Source: Candidatus Neomicrothrix sp. UBA814 (GTDB lineage: Bacteria > Actinomycetota > Acidimicrobiia > Acidimicrobiales > Poriferisodalaceae). From it: a stretch of DNA of 64,000 nucleotides. Below, in pieces: positions 8,351 to 16,274 of this stretch (its first letter is position 1; each line of letters starts with the position of its first letter). A program made the position numbers and the translations under genes. The notes beneath the pieces were generated by a model. The model was not told where the DNA came from. It ran no database searches and saw only the letters and a list, made by a program, of their open reading frames with translations. The stretch lies in contig DBIA01000021.1 of the NCBI GenBank assembly GCA_002296525.1, positions 310,001 to 374,000 of the forward strand, written 5' to 3'.

Positions 8351-8356
8351 TAGGTT
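8351..8356 (+). promoter_or_regulatory. -10 box of leaderless cobQ
   Basis: TAGGTT lies exactly 6 bases before the cobQ ATG, and no ribosome site is present. A TANNNT hexamer at this distance would place transcription start at the A of ATG, as in actinobacterial leaderless transcripts. Confidence 0.55.
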
Positions 8357-8362
8357 CACTCC

Positions 8363-9826
8363 ATGAGTCGGTCACTTATGATCCAAGGAACTGGCTCAAA
8401 TGTTGGCAAGTCGTTGATAGTCGCTGGACTGCTCCGGGCTTTCAAAAATCGAGGATTGAGCGTTATTCCGTTCAAACCTCAGAACATGTCAAATAACGCA
8501 GCTGTCTCTATAGATGGGGGCGAACTAGGTAGGGCCCAAGCAGTTCAAGCTTTGGCTGCTGGGATCCCACCTCACACCGATATGAATCCGGTGCTGTTGA
8601 AACCCGAGTCAGATATGCGATCACAAGTCGTTGTGCAAGGCAAAATGGAAGGCCACTTGTCGGCTAGAAATTTCCAAACCGATAGAAAAATTCTTTTAAG
8701 GCCCGTGCTCGAAAGCTTCAACCGTCTGGCTCAACAGGCTGATCTCGTAATTGTGGAAGGCGCCGGAAGCCCTGCGGAAACAAATCTGCGGAGAAACGAC
8801 ATCGCAAACATGGGTTTTGCCACTATCGCAGACGTGCCAGTTCTGCTTGTGGGCGACATTGATCGAGGCGGAGTCATTGCTCAACTGGTAGGCACAAAAG
8901 CAGTTTTGAGTTCTATGGACGCTCAACAAATCGTGGGCTTTATGGTTAACAAATTTAGGGGCGATTTAAAATTGTTCGAGGAAGGGCTTGCGACCGTCAT
9001 CGATCACACCGGCTGGCTCTCTACCGGGATTTTAAATTGGTTTCCTGACGCTTGGAAGCTACCGGCTGAAGACGCCGTCGATCTCAGTTCGCGCACGGGC
9101 GGTCAACTTAAAATAGCAGTCCCGATGTTGTCGAGAATTGCAAATTTTGACGACCTTGATCCGCTTCGAAACGAACCGGAAGTGACCGTCGAAATGGTTG
9201 CACCGGGAAAGCCGTTACCCGGTGACGCAGATCTTGTATTGATACCGGGAAGTAAATCCACGATTGCAGACTTAGGTTTCTTTCGCTCCCAAGGTTGGGA
9301 CATTGATTTGTTCGCCCACCATCGACGTGGAGGGCGAATCTTAGGTTTATGTGGTGGTTACCAAATGCTTGGGAAAAGGATTAGTGACCTACAGGGGATT
9401 GAAGGTCCTCCGCAGTCAGTCGAAGGTCTGGGACTAATTGATGTAGAGACCGAGATGCATCCTCAAAAGACTGTGGCTATGAGAGACGCCCGTTACCTTC
9501 CAACAGGAGACCTCATAAGTGGCTATGAAATTCACTTGGGTACAACAAAAGGTCCGGACTCAGTTAGAGCATGGGTCGAGGTTGATGGACGCGAAGAAGG
9601 AGCTGCATCACAAGATGGCTTGGTGCGTGGGTGCTACCTGCACGGACTATTTGTAGGTGACGGCTTCCGATCGTCTTTTCTTAAAGAATTCGCCGTAAGT
9701 AGCGAAATTAACTACTCGCAGGACGTCGATCTAGTGCTCGATGAATTAGCTGCTCAGATGGAAGTAGAACTAGACCTTGATCTGATCTTGGCACTATCAA
9801 AAACGATAAGGCCAAGGTTTATCTGA
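8363..9826 (+). CDS. cobQ: Cobyric acid synthase
   Basis: Glutamine-dependent amidotransferase that amidates adenosylcobyrinic a,c-diamide to adenosylcobyric acid. 487 residues, normal length. The N-terminal synthetase domain opens IQGTGSNVGKS (P-loop, about residues 8-18) with IPFKPQNMSNNAA. The C-terminal class I-like glutaminase has the nucleophile motif LGLCGGYQMLG (Cys about residue 329) and GCYLHGLF with the partner His near residue 428. It is transcribed away from the riboswitch operon and convergent with cobD. No ribosome site precedes the ATG; TAGGTT 6 bases upstream suggests a leaderless message. Confidence 0.96.
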   Translation: MSRSLMIQGTGSNVGKSLIVAGLLRAFKNRGLSVIPFKPQNMSNNAAVSIDGGELGRAQAVQALAAGIPPHTDMNPVLLKPESDMRSQVVVQGKMEGHLSARNFQTDRKILLRPVLESFNRLAQQADLVIVEGAGSPAETNLRRNDIANMGFATIADVPVLLVGDIDRGGVIAQLVGTKAVLSSMDAQQIVGFMVNKFRGDLKLFEEGLATVIDHTGWLSTGILNWFPDAWKLPAEDAVDLSSRTGGQLKIAVPMLSRIANFDDLDPLRNEPEVTVEMVAPGKPLPGDADLVLIPGSKSTIADLGFFRSQGWDIDLFAHHRRGGRILGLCGGYQMLGKRISDLQGIEGPPQSVEGLGLIDVETEMHPQKTVAMRDARYLPTGDLISGYEIHLGTTKGPDSVRAWVEVDGREEGAASQDGLVRGCYLHGLFVGDGFRSSFLKEFAVSSEINYSQDVDLVLDELAAQMEVELDLDLILALSKTIRPRFI

Positions 9827-9833
9827 TTTTTCA

Positions 9834-9992
9834 CTACACGTTCTCCGGTAGCCCCTCTACCCCGAACCGTCCTGAATGATTCCAAGGTTGTTTGAGGACA
9901 CTTCGCACCTCTTCGGGAGGCAATAAAACTAATATTTTAGTCAGATCGCAGCGCTGGGATCGAGGTTGTGTGAGCTGTTCTAGAAGAATCAC
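9834..9992 (-). CDS. Possible 52-residue protein coupled to cobD (uncertain)
   Basis: A short minus-strand frame can start at GTG 9990-9992, overlapping the cobD stop as GTGA, the junction used by many genes in this window. It runs 52 codons (MILLEQLTQPRSQRCDLTK... to ...GVEGLPENV) and fills the gap between the cobD and cobQ ends. There is no recognisable domain and no ribosome site beyond possible coupling. It could be a small cobalamin-associated protein, a remnant of a longer gene, or noise. Confidence 0.25.
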   Translation of the reverse strand: MILLEQLTQPRSQRCDLTKILVLLPPEEVRSVLKQPWNHSGRFGVEGLPENV

Positions 9993-10885
9993 TGAGAGAA
10001 AATGGAGATGATGCAAACAGATGCGAAAGCAAGGGCCCAGCAGGACCACAACATCCGGGTTGAGCGCTCGATGTCGCATGCCGTAGCAACGTTTCCCCCT
10101 TCATTGACCCATGCAAAATTTTGCTTCTCTCCCTCGTAGCTCCGAGGACCAGCAATAGCCACATTTAGAGAAAATGCCATAGCCGCTTCTGGCCAGCCCG
10201 CGTTGGGAGAGCGATGCAATTTGGCATCTCGTTTAATTTGGCGTGCTCGGTGTAGCACCTTCCCAATGGTGGCAAGCATTAGAGCGCTTACTCGTGCGGG
10301 AACCCAGTTCAATAAATCATCAAACTTTGCTGCCGCCCACCCAAAGTCCTTATGTCGTGCCGTTTTGTATCCGATCATGCTGTCAGCAGTGTTGACACAT
10401 TTATAGACAAATAAACCCGGCAAGCCGGCGATGAGAAACCAAAAGATAGGTGCCATTACCCCGTCGGAAAAATTTTCCGCAGCGGTTTCGATGGCTGCTG
10501 AGGCAACCTCACTCTCCTGCATTCTTCTCGTGTCACGCCCCACTATTAGACCTACCGCCTGCCGGCCCTCTTCTAGTGAAACTCGGAGGGATGCAGCGAC
10601 TTGATTTACATGATTTACAAGGGATCGCTGTGCAAGAAGGATCGCAACAAAAGTTGCGCTCACCACAGCACCAAGTTCGCCGATCAAACGACCCAAAACA
10701 CCGCCCGACGCAACTAAGAAGCACAGGAAGAAAATTCCCTTGGCTTTGCGAGCAACACCTTTGTTTATGCGCTCATCTGCTAGTTGAATAAATTTCCCCA
10801 CTAGCACTACTGGGTGCGGTACTCGCGACCATACGAATCTCGGTTCACCGACTAGTGCATCAATCAGTAGTCCTGAAAGCAGCAC
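9989..10885 (-). CDS. cobD: Adenosylcobinamide-phosphate synthase (CbiB/CobD type)
   Basis: Membrane enzyme that couples cobyric acid with an aminopropanol moiety to form adenosylcobinamide (phosphate). About 298 residues, with family features near the N-terminus (GLLIDALVGEPRFVW, PHPVVLVGK) and a central AAIETAAENFSDGVMAPIFW, followed by NTADSMIGYK. An in-frame GTG at 10892-10894 abuts the AAGGAG ribosome site directly. GTG at 10883-10885 lies 8 bases after that site and is the better start. It completes, with cobQ, cobU, cobT and cobS, the route from cobyrinic diamide to cobalamin. Confidence 0.93.
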   Translation of the reverse strand: MLLSGLLIDALVGEPRFVWSRVPHPVVLVGKFIQLADERINKGVARKAKGIFFLCFLVASGGVLGRLIGELGAVVSATFVAILLAQRSLVNHVNQVAASLRVSLEEGRQAVGLIVGRDTRRMQESEVASAAIETAAENFSDGVMAPIFWFLIAGLPGLFVYKCVNTADSMIGYKTARHKDFGWAAAKFDDLLNWVPARVSALMLATIGKVLHRARQIKRDAKLHRSPNAGWPEAAMAFSLNVAIAGPRSYEGEKQNFAWVNEGGNVATACDIERSTRMLWSCWALAFASVCIISIFSQ

Positions 10886-10977
10886 CCAAGTCACTCCTTA
10901 TTTTTAGCGTGAAAATGGCAGACTACAAGCTGGGCTTATTCGACACCGTTCTACGATTCTGAGAGAGGCATAGGGAC

Positions 10978-13254
10978 ATGACTTTACGTGGCACCTCAAC
11001 GCGACGACGTGAAGACGCTCCACTGCTGAGAGGAGAAGGAACTTTCGTAGCTGACATTAAGTTCGATAACCCTGCCTACGTGCACTACCTCACTTCCACG
11101 ATGGCACATGCAAAGGTGCTTTCGATCGAGACTTCGGCGGCCCGTTCGATACCCGGCATTGTTGACATAATTACAAATGCCGACTTGGACATAGGTCCCT
11201 ATCCATCTGCTAATCCACTCTTCGATGAAGCAATGATTCGACCATTACTCGCTGATGACCGAGTCAGATTCGTTGGAGAGCCTGTCGTCGCAATCGTCGC
11301 AGATTCTCCATCCATAGCCGTAGATGCTGCAGAGCTAATCGAAATTGATTATGAATCTCTCGATGTCGTCGTCAACATTGAAGCCGCATTGGAGTCAGAG
11401 GTCTTGTTATTCGAAGGTACATCTGAAGGCAATGTTGTATGCCGAATGGAAGCTGAAGGACTACATGCTGATTTTGACGCTTGCGAAGTGGTTACGGAGG
11501 TCCGGACAGTAAATAATCGGCTAGCTCCAGCACCCATTGAAACCCGTGTCGCAGCTGCAGAATGGACGAGCGATGGTCGACTTCATTGTTTCAATGCCGG
11601 CCAGGGGCCTCATCCAGTGCGCTCAGTCATATCTTCCATCCTGAAGCTCGAAAAAGAGCAAATACGAGTGGTTTCTCGCGACGTTGGAGGGAGTTTCGGC
11701 GCTAAGGCACGGCCCTCTCCCGAAGAGGCACTTTTGGGTTGGATTTCCAAACGTGTGGACCGACCGGTCATCTGGGTGCCAACCCGAAGTAACGACATGG
11801 TGGGTCTTGGTCACGGCAGGGGGCAGGTGCAATATTGCCGTATTGGCGGCACTACTGAAGGAAATATAACGGCCTACCACCTTCACGTAGTTCAAGAAGC
11901 GGGCGCGTATCCTGCTGGCGGCGCAGGTCTACCCGCCAACGCCCGAGCTATGTTGACCGGTTGCTACGACATTCCAAGCGTCGGCTTTAGCGCTGTTTCA
12001 GTAGTCACCAACACCACTCCCACCGGAGCGTATCGGGGCGCGGGACGACCGGAGGCAGCAGCTGCTATTGAACGCGCTGTTGATGCTTTCGCCCTGGAAA
12101 TTGGCATGGACCCAGCAGAGGTCCGCAGACGCAACTTTTTGCAACCTTCCGATTTCCCCCTCACTACAAAGACCGGGTCCGCATATGACAGCGGAGCGTA
12201 CGAAGCAAGTTTGGACGCTGCGATTTCAGCTAGCGACTATCAAGGTTTACGAAATGAGCAAGAGTTGCGGCGCTCTAGTGGCAACAAACAACTCTTAGGT
12301 ATCGGATTGGCTAGCTACGTGGAAAGAACTGCCGGAGCGGGCCGCTCAGAATACGGGGCAGTCGAATTGTTAGCCGGAGGGAAGATCCGAGCGCGAACAG
12401 GCTCTACTCCTTACGGCCAAGGTCATGAAACTGCTTGGGCAATGTTGATTGCCGATGCCACCGGAGTGGAGATGACAGACATTGAGGTTGTGTATGGAGA
12501 CACCGATCAAGTTCCCCAGGGCGGTATCACAGGGGGTTCGAGGTCCGTCCAGTTAGCGGGCTCCGCGATTTGGGAGTCCTCCCTCGCCTTAGTCGAACAA
12601 GCAAAGAAAATTGCCGCTGAACTTTTGGAAGCATCTGAAAGTGACTTGTCGCTAGATACCGGTGACGGACGCTTCCATGTTCTTGGAACACCGGCCATAG
12701 GTATTTCCTGGTCTGAGATCGCAGAATTTCTTGAACCCGATGCCTCCGGGCCCCGGCTACTACACGCAGAAGAAGTATTTGACTCTGAAGGCCCCACCTT
12801 TCCTTTCGGCACTCACGTCGCTGTCGTAGAGGTCGATTCTGAAACAGGAGCCGTTCACCTCAGCCGCCTCGTGGCGTGCGATGATGCCGGGGTGATCTTG
12901 AACCCGTTACTTGCAGACGGTCAAGTACACGGGGGTTTGGCCCAGGGAGCCGCCCAGGCTTTGATCGAAGAGTTCAGATATGACGCGGACGGCAATCCCC
13001 TCACCAGCAATTTCGCTGACTACCCAGTTATTTCCGCCGCCGAGCTTCCAATGTTTGAGCGCGTAGTTCTAGAAACTCCGACTCATATCAATCCTCTAGG
13101 TGCAAAAGGAATCGGCGAGTCAGGAACAGTGGGAGCTACACCCGCCATCCAAAACGCTGTTATCGACGCCCTGAGCCATCTCGGGGTTCAGCACATCGAT
13201 ATGCCGCTCACTCCAGAGAAGGTTTGGCAAACAATCAATTCGTTGCAATCTTGA
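10978..13254 (+). CDS. Form II CoxL-like molybdenum hydroxylase large subunit (orphan)
   Basis: Xanthine dehydrogenase/CO dehydrogenase superfamily catalytic subunit, 758 residues. The N-terminal a/b hammerhead domain begins TRRREDAPLLRGEGTF. The molybdopterin-binding domain has VSRDVGGSFGAKARPSPEE and the loop GAYRGAGRPE near residue 347. This AYRGAGR form marks form II CoxL-like enzymes rather than true CO dehydrogenases, which carry AYxCSFR. The invariant active-site Glu sits in GIGESGTVGAT near residue 711. The partner FAD and 2Fe-2S subunits are absent on both sides, so it must use subunits encoded elsewhere or be a divergent stand-alone protein. The substrate is unknown (N-heterocycle, aldehyde or other). 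An imperfect purine-rich stretch (GAGAGAGG) precedes the ATG. Confidence 0.88.
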   Translation: MTLRGTSTRRREDAPLLRGEGTFVADIKFDNPAYVHYLTSTMAHAKVLSIETSAARSIPGIVDIITNADLDIGPYPSANPLFDEAMIRPLLADDRVRFVGEPVVAIVADSPSIAVDAAELIEIDYESLDVVVNIEAALESEVLLFEGTSEGNVVCRMEAEGLHADFDACEVVTEVRTVNNRLAPAPIETRVAAAEWTSDGRLHCFNAGQGPHPVRSVISSILKLEKEQIRVVSRDVGGSFGAKARPSPEEALLGWISKRVDRPVIWVPTRSNDMVGLGHGRGQVQYCRIGGTTEGNITAYHLHVVQEAGAYPAGGAGLPANARAMLTGCYDIPSVGFSAVSVVTNTTPTGAYRGAGRPEAAAAIERAVDAFALEIGMDPAEVRRRNFLQPSDFPLTTKTGSAYDSGAYEASLDAAISASDYQGLRNEQELRRSSGNKQLLGIGLASYVERTAGAGRSEYGAVELLAGGKIRARTGSTPYGQGHETAWAMLIADATGVEMTDIEVVYGDTDQVPQGGITGGSRSVQLAGSAIWESSLALVEQAKKIAAELLEASESDLSLDTGDGRFHVLGTPAIGISWSEIAEFLEPDASGPRLLHAEEVFDSEGPTFPFGTHVAVVEVDSETGAVHLSRLVACDDAGVILNPLLADGQVHGGLAQGAAQALIEEFRYDADGNPLTSNFADYPVISAAELPMFERVVLETPTHINPLGAKGIGESGTVGATPAIQNAVIDALSHLGVQHIDMPLTPEKVWQTINSLQS

Positions 13255-13989
13255 TCACCATCGGGCTTGGGGATCAATACGCAGGACTGCCGTCATTTCT
13301 TCATGAAGCTCAGCAAAGTCAGCTGAGCGGATACCGGACCGTCCTGCAAAAGGAGCTTCAGATCCGAAATTGATGTTGATGTCGTATTGCTCGAACAATT
13401 CGCCCGTTTGATCAATCCATAGTTGTTCTTGAACGGCCAACGGCATCGTCATGATTCCGTTCTCAGCGAGCTGGTCATCGGAGCTGACGAAATACTCTCG
13501 ACCCATCGGGGCTAGTTCTAAAATCGCCGGAGTTAAACGTTGCTGACCCAACTCGTCGGCTAACAGCCGGTTTAGTAATGAGGATCCGTGTTGCAGATGG
13601 AACTGTTCCTCGCCAAGGACCCGTTCCGCTAAATGACTCAACTCTTCCCAGGAGGAACCCACCAGGGCGGACCAACGAATCTGTTCGGCAATGTCATGTA
13701 GGACATGTCGAACGAGGGCCCAAGACCAGTCGTGACACAAGAGTTCGGCGATGTGCGCAGATCGATACTCATTGTCCCTTCTGCCATATGCGAGTTCGTC
13801 AACGTCGTCTGTTAAAAGCGAGTACAGAGACCTTGCGTGACCCAGTTCGTCTTGGGCGATGGACGTGAAAGCTAGATCTTCTTCCAGAAACGGTCCGATA
13901 GCTATCCACCAAGCATGGTTCTGTCCAACGCATAGCTCGTCATCCGCTAACGCTAGAACGAGTTCGCGCTCTCCTGCAGACGGCACCAT
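13255..13989 (-). CDS. paaC: Phenylacetyl-CoA 1,2-epoxidase structural subunit PaaC
   Basis: Non-catalytic ferritin-like scaffold partner of PaaA in the multicomponent ring epoxidase. About 244 residues from ATG 13987-13989, which lies 4 bases after the paaB stop; the frame is open further upstream to 14163, but that part overlaps paaB and is not PaaC-like. Motifs: DDELCVGQNHAWWIAIGPFLEED near residue 20, SIAQDELGHARSLYSLL and later GEEQFHLQHG, as in PaaC. It is last in the operon paaA-paaD-tetR-paaB-paaC. Its stop directly abuts the stop of the convergent CoxL-like gene with no spacing. Confidence 0.93.
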   Translation of the reverse strand: MVPSAGERELVLALADDELCVGQNHAWWIAIGPFLEEDLAFTSIAQDELGHARSLYSLLTDDVDELAYGRRDNEYRSAHIAELLCHDWSWALVRHVLHDIAEQIRWSALVGSSWEELSHLAERVLGEEQFHLQHGSSLLNRLLADELGQQRLTPAILELAPMGREYFVSSDDQLAENGIMTMPLAVQEQLWIDQTGELFEQYDININFGSEAPFAGRSGIRSADFAELHEEMTAVLRIDPQARW

Positions 13990-13993
13990 CTCG

Positions 13994-14266
13994 CTAACTC
14001 TCTTGGCCTGTGGACATACGGCGAAGTTCAGCGACCAAAAGACCGTTGTTGTGTTTGTGATCTCTGTCCGCCATTGCCAATTCTTTTTCGTTGGCGGAAA
14101 GGATGGCTGTTCTTGGAACAATCCACATTTGTTCGCCTTCGCTTCGTCGGCCGTAGGTTTCACGCGCGTAGATCAACGCCATCTCCTCGTCGGGCGCGTC
14201 GAAAGATCCTGCATGAGTAAAGGGATCCTTGCCCTCTCGTTTCAGAAATACTTCGTAGGTCCTCAT
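13994..14266 (-). CDS. paaB: Phenylacetyl-CoA epoxidase subunit PaaB
   Basis: Small 90-residue subunit that bridges the PaaAC heterodimers. The sequence follows the family closely: MRTYEVFLKREGKDPFTHAG, then DEEMALIYARETYGRRSEG and QMWIVPR. The ATG overlaps the TetR stop as ATGA. Length is normal. In most paa operons paaB directly follows paaA; here it follows the regulator. Confidence 0.95.
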   Translation of the reverse strand: MRTYEVFLKREGKDPFTHAGSFDAPDEEMALIYARETYGRRSEGEQMWIVPRTAILSANEKELAMADRDHKHNNGLLVAELRRMSTGQES

Positions 14267-14856
14267 TGCAAACTGACCGCTGGTGAATTGCCTAAACCGG
14301 TTGTAAGCAACTGATGAATTTCATCACCCAATGAAGAGACGTCATGCGTTCCGTGTGGGCTAAACCATCGGGTGGTTCCATTCAAGAGCGATAAGACCAG
14401 ATTTGCGGCCAGCGCAACATCAATCTCCGACTGAAATTCGCCACTGGCACAGCCCTGTTGTATGACCTCCCGAAAAGTCTGCTGGTACAGGTCGAACATT
14501 TCTACGGCTTCTTTTCGTTCTGACTCCGGCAAAAATCTGATCTCGTTCAGAAAGGTGCGTGCCTGATGTGGGTCTTCGGTCAGTATTTGAAGGTGACCGT
14601 GGATGAGATGCGCTAGCCGTTCAGCAGCTGTTCCGGGCATTTGTCGGACATCATCAGCTAGGACTTGAAAACGTGACGATGCTTCTCGTACCACGTCAAC
14701 AAGCAGCTCGTCTTTTGATACGACGTGGCTGTATAAGGAGGAACCCATTAGGCCGAGTTCCTTACCAAGATCGCGCATTGATGTTCCGTGAAATCCCTGT
14801 TCAGCAAAGAGAACTCGCGCTGCTGCTACGACGTCAGATCTATTCTTGCGGGTCAT
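14263..14856 (-). CDS. TetR-family regulator embedded in the paa operon (PaaR-like)
   Basis: 197 residues. The N-terminal TetR helix-turn-helix is at about residues 10-55 (AAARVLFAEQGFHGTSMRDL, then GLMGSSLYSHVVSKDELL). The C-terminal ligand domain is variable. It sits inside the operon between paaD and paaB with 4-base overlaps on both sides, so it is co-expressed with the enzyme and probably autoregulates the unit through the palindrome at 16261-16274. By analogy with PaaR proteins the inducer may be phenylacetyl-CoA; this is inference. Confidence 0.9.
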   Translation of the reverse strand: MTRKNRSDVVAAARVLFAEQGFHGTSMRDLGKELGLMGSSLYSHVVSKDELLVDVVREASSRFQVLADDVRQMPGTAAERLAHLIHGHLQILTEDPHQARTFLNEIRFLPESERKEAVEMFDLYQQTFREVIQQGCASGEFQSEIDVALAANLVLSLLNGTTRWFSPHGTHDVSSLGDEIHQLLTTGLGNSPAVSLQ

Positions 14857-15332
14857 GCGTTCACTCCTTGCCGCGAGCGAACAACCTCAATTGGATTTCT
14901 ACAATCGGGGCACCATTTGACCGATCTGCATAGGGTAGGCCCCACCTCACTTCGGTCTTGTAATGAGGTTTTTCCACATACCGGACAGGGAGTGGGACCG
15001 AAACGAGGTCGAATCGCAATCGTGTATTCGTTTGCAAGGAATTTTCGTGCGTCGTCACTGATGCGATCCGGTGTCCAGCCCGGTGAGCTGCAGAACTGCA
15101 CGATTACCTCGTAACCGGCGGCTCGGGCTGCCTTCAACACATCTCGCTCAATAGTAGCCAAAGCTGGGCAGCCCAAAATCGTTGGAATCAGATCCACCCG
15201 TATCCCTGCAGCGTCAGCTACTACATCTTCCAAAATGCCAAGCTGTTCAATATTGAGGTCCGGATACTCCGGGTCTCTGACTGCAGCGACCGCGGTCCTA
15301 ACCTCTTCTAAAGCTTCTTGGTTGATAGTCAT
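14853..15332 (-). CDS. paaD: Phenylacetyl-CoA epoxidase maturation protein PaaD
   Basis: 159 residues. An N-terminal MIP18/DUF59 fold (AVRDPEYPDLNIEQLGIL, then LIPTILGCPALATIERD) is followed by a C-terminal zinc-ribbon-like region with CPVCG and CPDC pairs near residues 121-150. PaaD is thought to help assemble or activate iron sites of the epoxidase system. It starts with ATG overlapping the paaA stop as ATGA. Its position immediately after paaA is atypical. Confidence 0.94.
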   Translation of the reverse strand: MTINQEALEEVRTAVAAVRDPEYPDLNIEQLGILEDVVADAAGIRVDLIPTILGCPALATIERDVLKAARAAGYEVIVQFCSSPGWTPDRISDDARKFLANEYTIAIRPRFGPTPCPVCGKTSLQDRSEVGPTLCRSVKWCPDCRNPIEVVRSRQGVNA

Positions 15333-16246
15333 GTCGGAGCCGGTTGGTTAGTCAAAGCATCTCTAACCCATTCCGCGTTGTTCCATGCGTTTCGAGCATC
15401 AGAGATACGTCGGGCACTGTCAGGTCCGCCGTTACGCATCGTCTGTTTCAAGGGCTCCCAATCAATCGGACTGATTTTCCACTTTCCGTCATTGTTATCC
15501 TTCTCTAATCCCAGATCCGGAATCGTGAAGCCGCAAGCCAACAACTGGGGGACAAATTTCTGGACGTAGCGGTCCCGTAAATCTTCGTTGCGTTCGGACT
15601 TGATGTGCCATCTGAGGAGTTCATCATCTGGCCGTGAATCGGGACCGAACAGTTGAACCGCTGGTAACCACCAACGGTCAATCGATTCCTGCATCATCTC
15701 ATGTTGGGTGTCCGAGCCGTATGCCATCAACAACATCATCTCTTCACCGTTACGCATATGAAATCCTTCCTCCGCTATCACACGTCGAAGAATTCGCTTA
15801 TACGGACCGTACGAGCAGTTCTTAAATACTGCCTGCTGGCTCGCGAGAGCAGCTGCGTCAACTAGGTACGCCACAGCTATTTGATCGGTCCAACTATGCA
15901 CACGGTAATGAAAGACATTGTGGAAGTGAGTTCTTCCTTCTAAGAGGTCCACCATCATCTCTTCTCGAGTCTTTATCCCAAGATCCGCGGCAACCATGTA
16001 AAGCAGGTGAGCATGTCCTATCTCATCTTGTGTTTTTGCCAGGGCCGTTAACTTCCGGTGCAGGCCTGGTGCTTTGGGGATCCAGTCTCGTTCAGTGAGC
16101 CCACCCATGTATTCACTATTGGCGTGAAGTTCGATGAAACGAAAGACGGCTTGTCGATATGGCTCTGGCATAGCGTCATTGGGTTCAACAACACCTCCAG
16201 AGTCGAGGAATTCCTCAAAGTCATCCATGTCTCGCCATGTCCGCAT
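15329..16246 (-). CDS. paaA: Phenylacetyl-CoA epoxidase catalytic subunit PaaA
   Basis: Diiron catalytic subunit that epoxidises the aromatic ring of phenylacetyl-CoA. About 305 residues from ATG 16244-16246. Iron-ligand motifs are visible: IELHANSEYMGG, the first helix-pair ligand TQDEIGHAHLLY and the second VIAEEGFHMRNGEEMM. The frame is open upstream to 16324, but the sequence before 16246 holds the promoter and operator. TATAAT lies exactly 6 bases before the chosen ATG with no ribosome site, which argues for a leaderless mRNA. The reductase gene paaE is not in the operon. Confidence 0.95.
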   Translation of the reverse strand: MRTWRDMDDFEEFLDSGGVVEPNDAMPEPYRQAVFRFIELHANSEYMGGLTERDWIPKAPGLHRKLTALAKTQDEIGHAHLLYMVAADLGIKTREEMMVDLLEGRTHFHNVFHYRVHSWTDQIAVAYLVDAAALASQQAVFKNCSYGPYKRILRRVIAEEGFHMRNGEEMMLLMAYGSDTQHEMMQESIDRWWLPAVQLFGPDSRPDDELLRWHIKSERNEDLRDRYVQKFVPQLLACGFTIPDLGLEKDNNDGKWKISPIDWEPLKQTMRNGGPDSARRISDARNAWNNAEWVRDALTNQPAPT

Positions 16247-16252
16247 AATGTC

Positions 16253-16258
16253 ATTATA
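16253..16258 (-). promoter_or_regulatory. -10 box of leaderless paa operon
   Basis: A perfect TATAAT on the minus strand ends 6 bases before the paaA ATG, placing the expected transcription start at the A of the start codon. The operator palindrome lies 2 bp further upstream, in the -10/-35 spacer. Confidence 0.7.
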
Positions 16259-16260
16259 CA

Positions 16261-16274
16261 AACGAACGTTCGTT
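16261..16274. promoter_or_regulatory. 14-bp perfect palindrome, probable operator of the paa operon
   Basis: AACGAACGTTCGTT is its own reverse complement. It fits, in two overlapping registers, the pattern CNAACGNNCGTTNG that I recall for the Thermus PaaR TetR-family repressor. It lies just upstream of the paaA -10 box and overlaps the last bases of the DUF3445 gene. Binding of the operon's own TetR protein here would block RNA polymerase. Confidence 0.7.

Noticed and set aside
9834..9988. Hairpins GGTAG-CCCCT-CTACC and ACTAATATTTTAGT as terminators between cobQ and cobD
   Set aside because: Stems of only 5 bp without T-runs; too weak to call.
9937..10164. 75-codon minus-strand frame within the cobD 3' end
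   Set aside because: Out of frame with cobD and no motif; shadow of a real gene.
13990..14163. Longer paaC with 58 extra N-terminal residues
   Set aside because: The extra part overlaps most of paaB in another frame and does not resemble PaaC.
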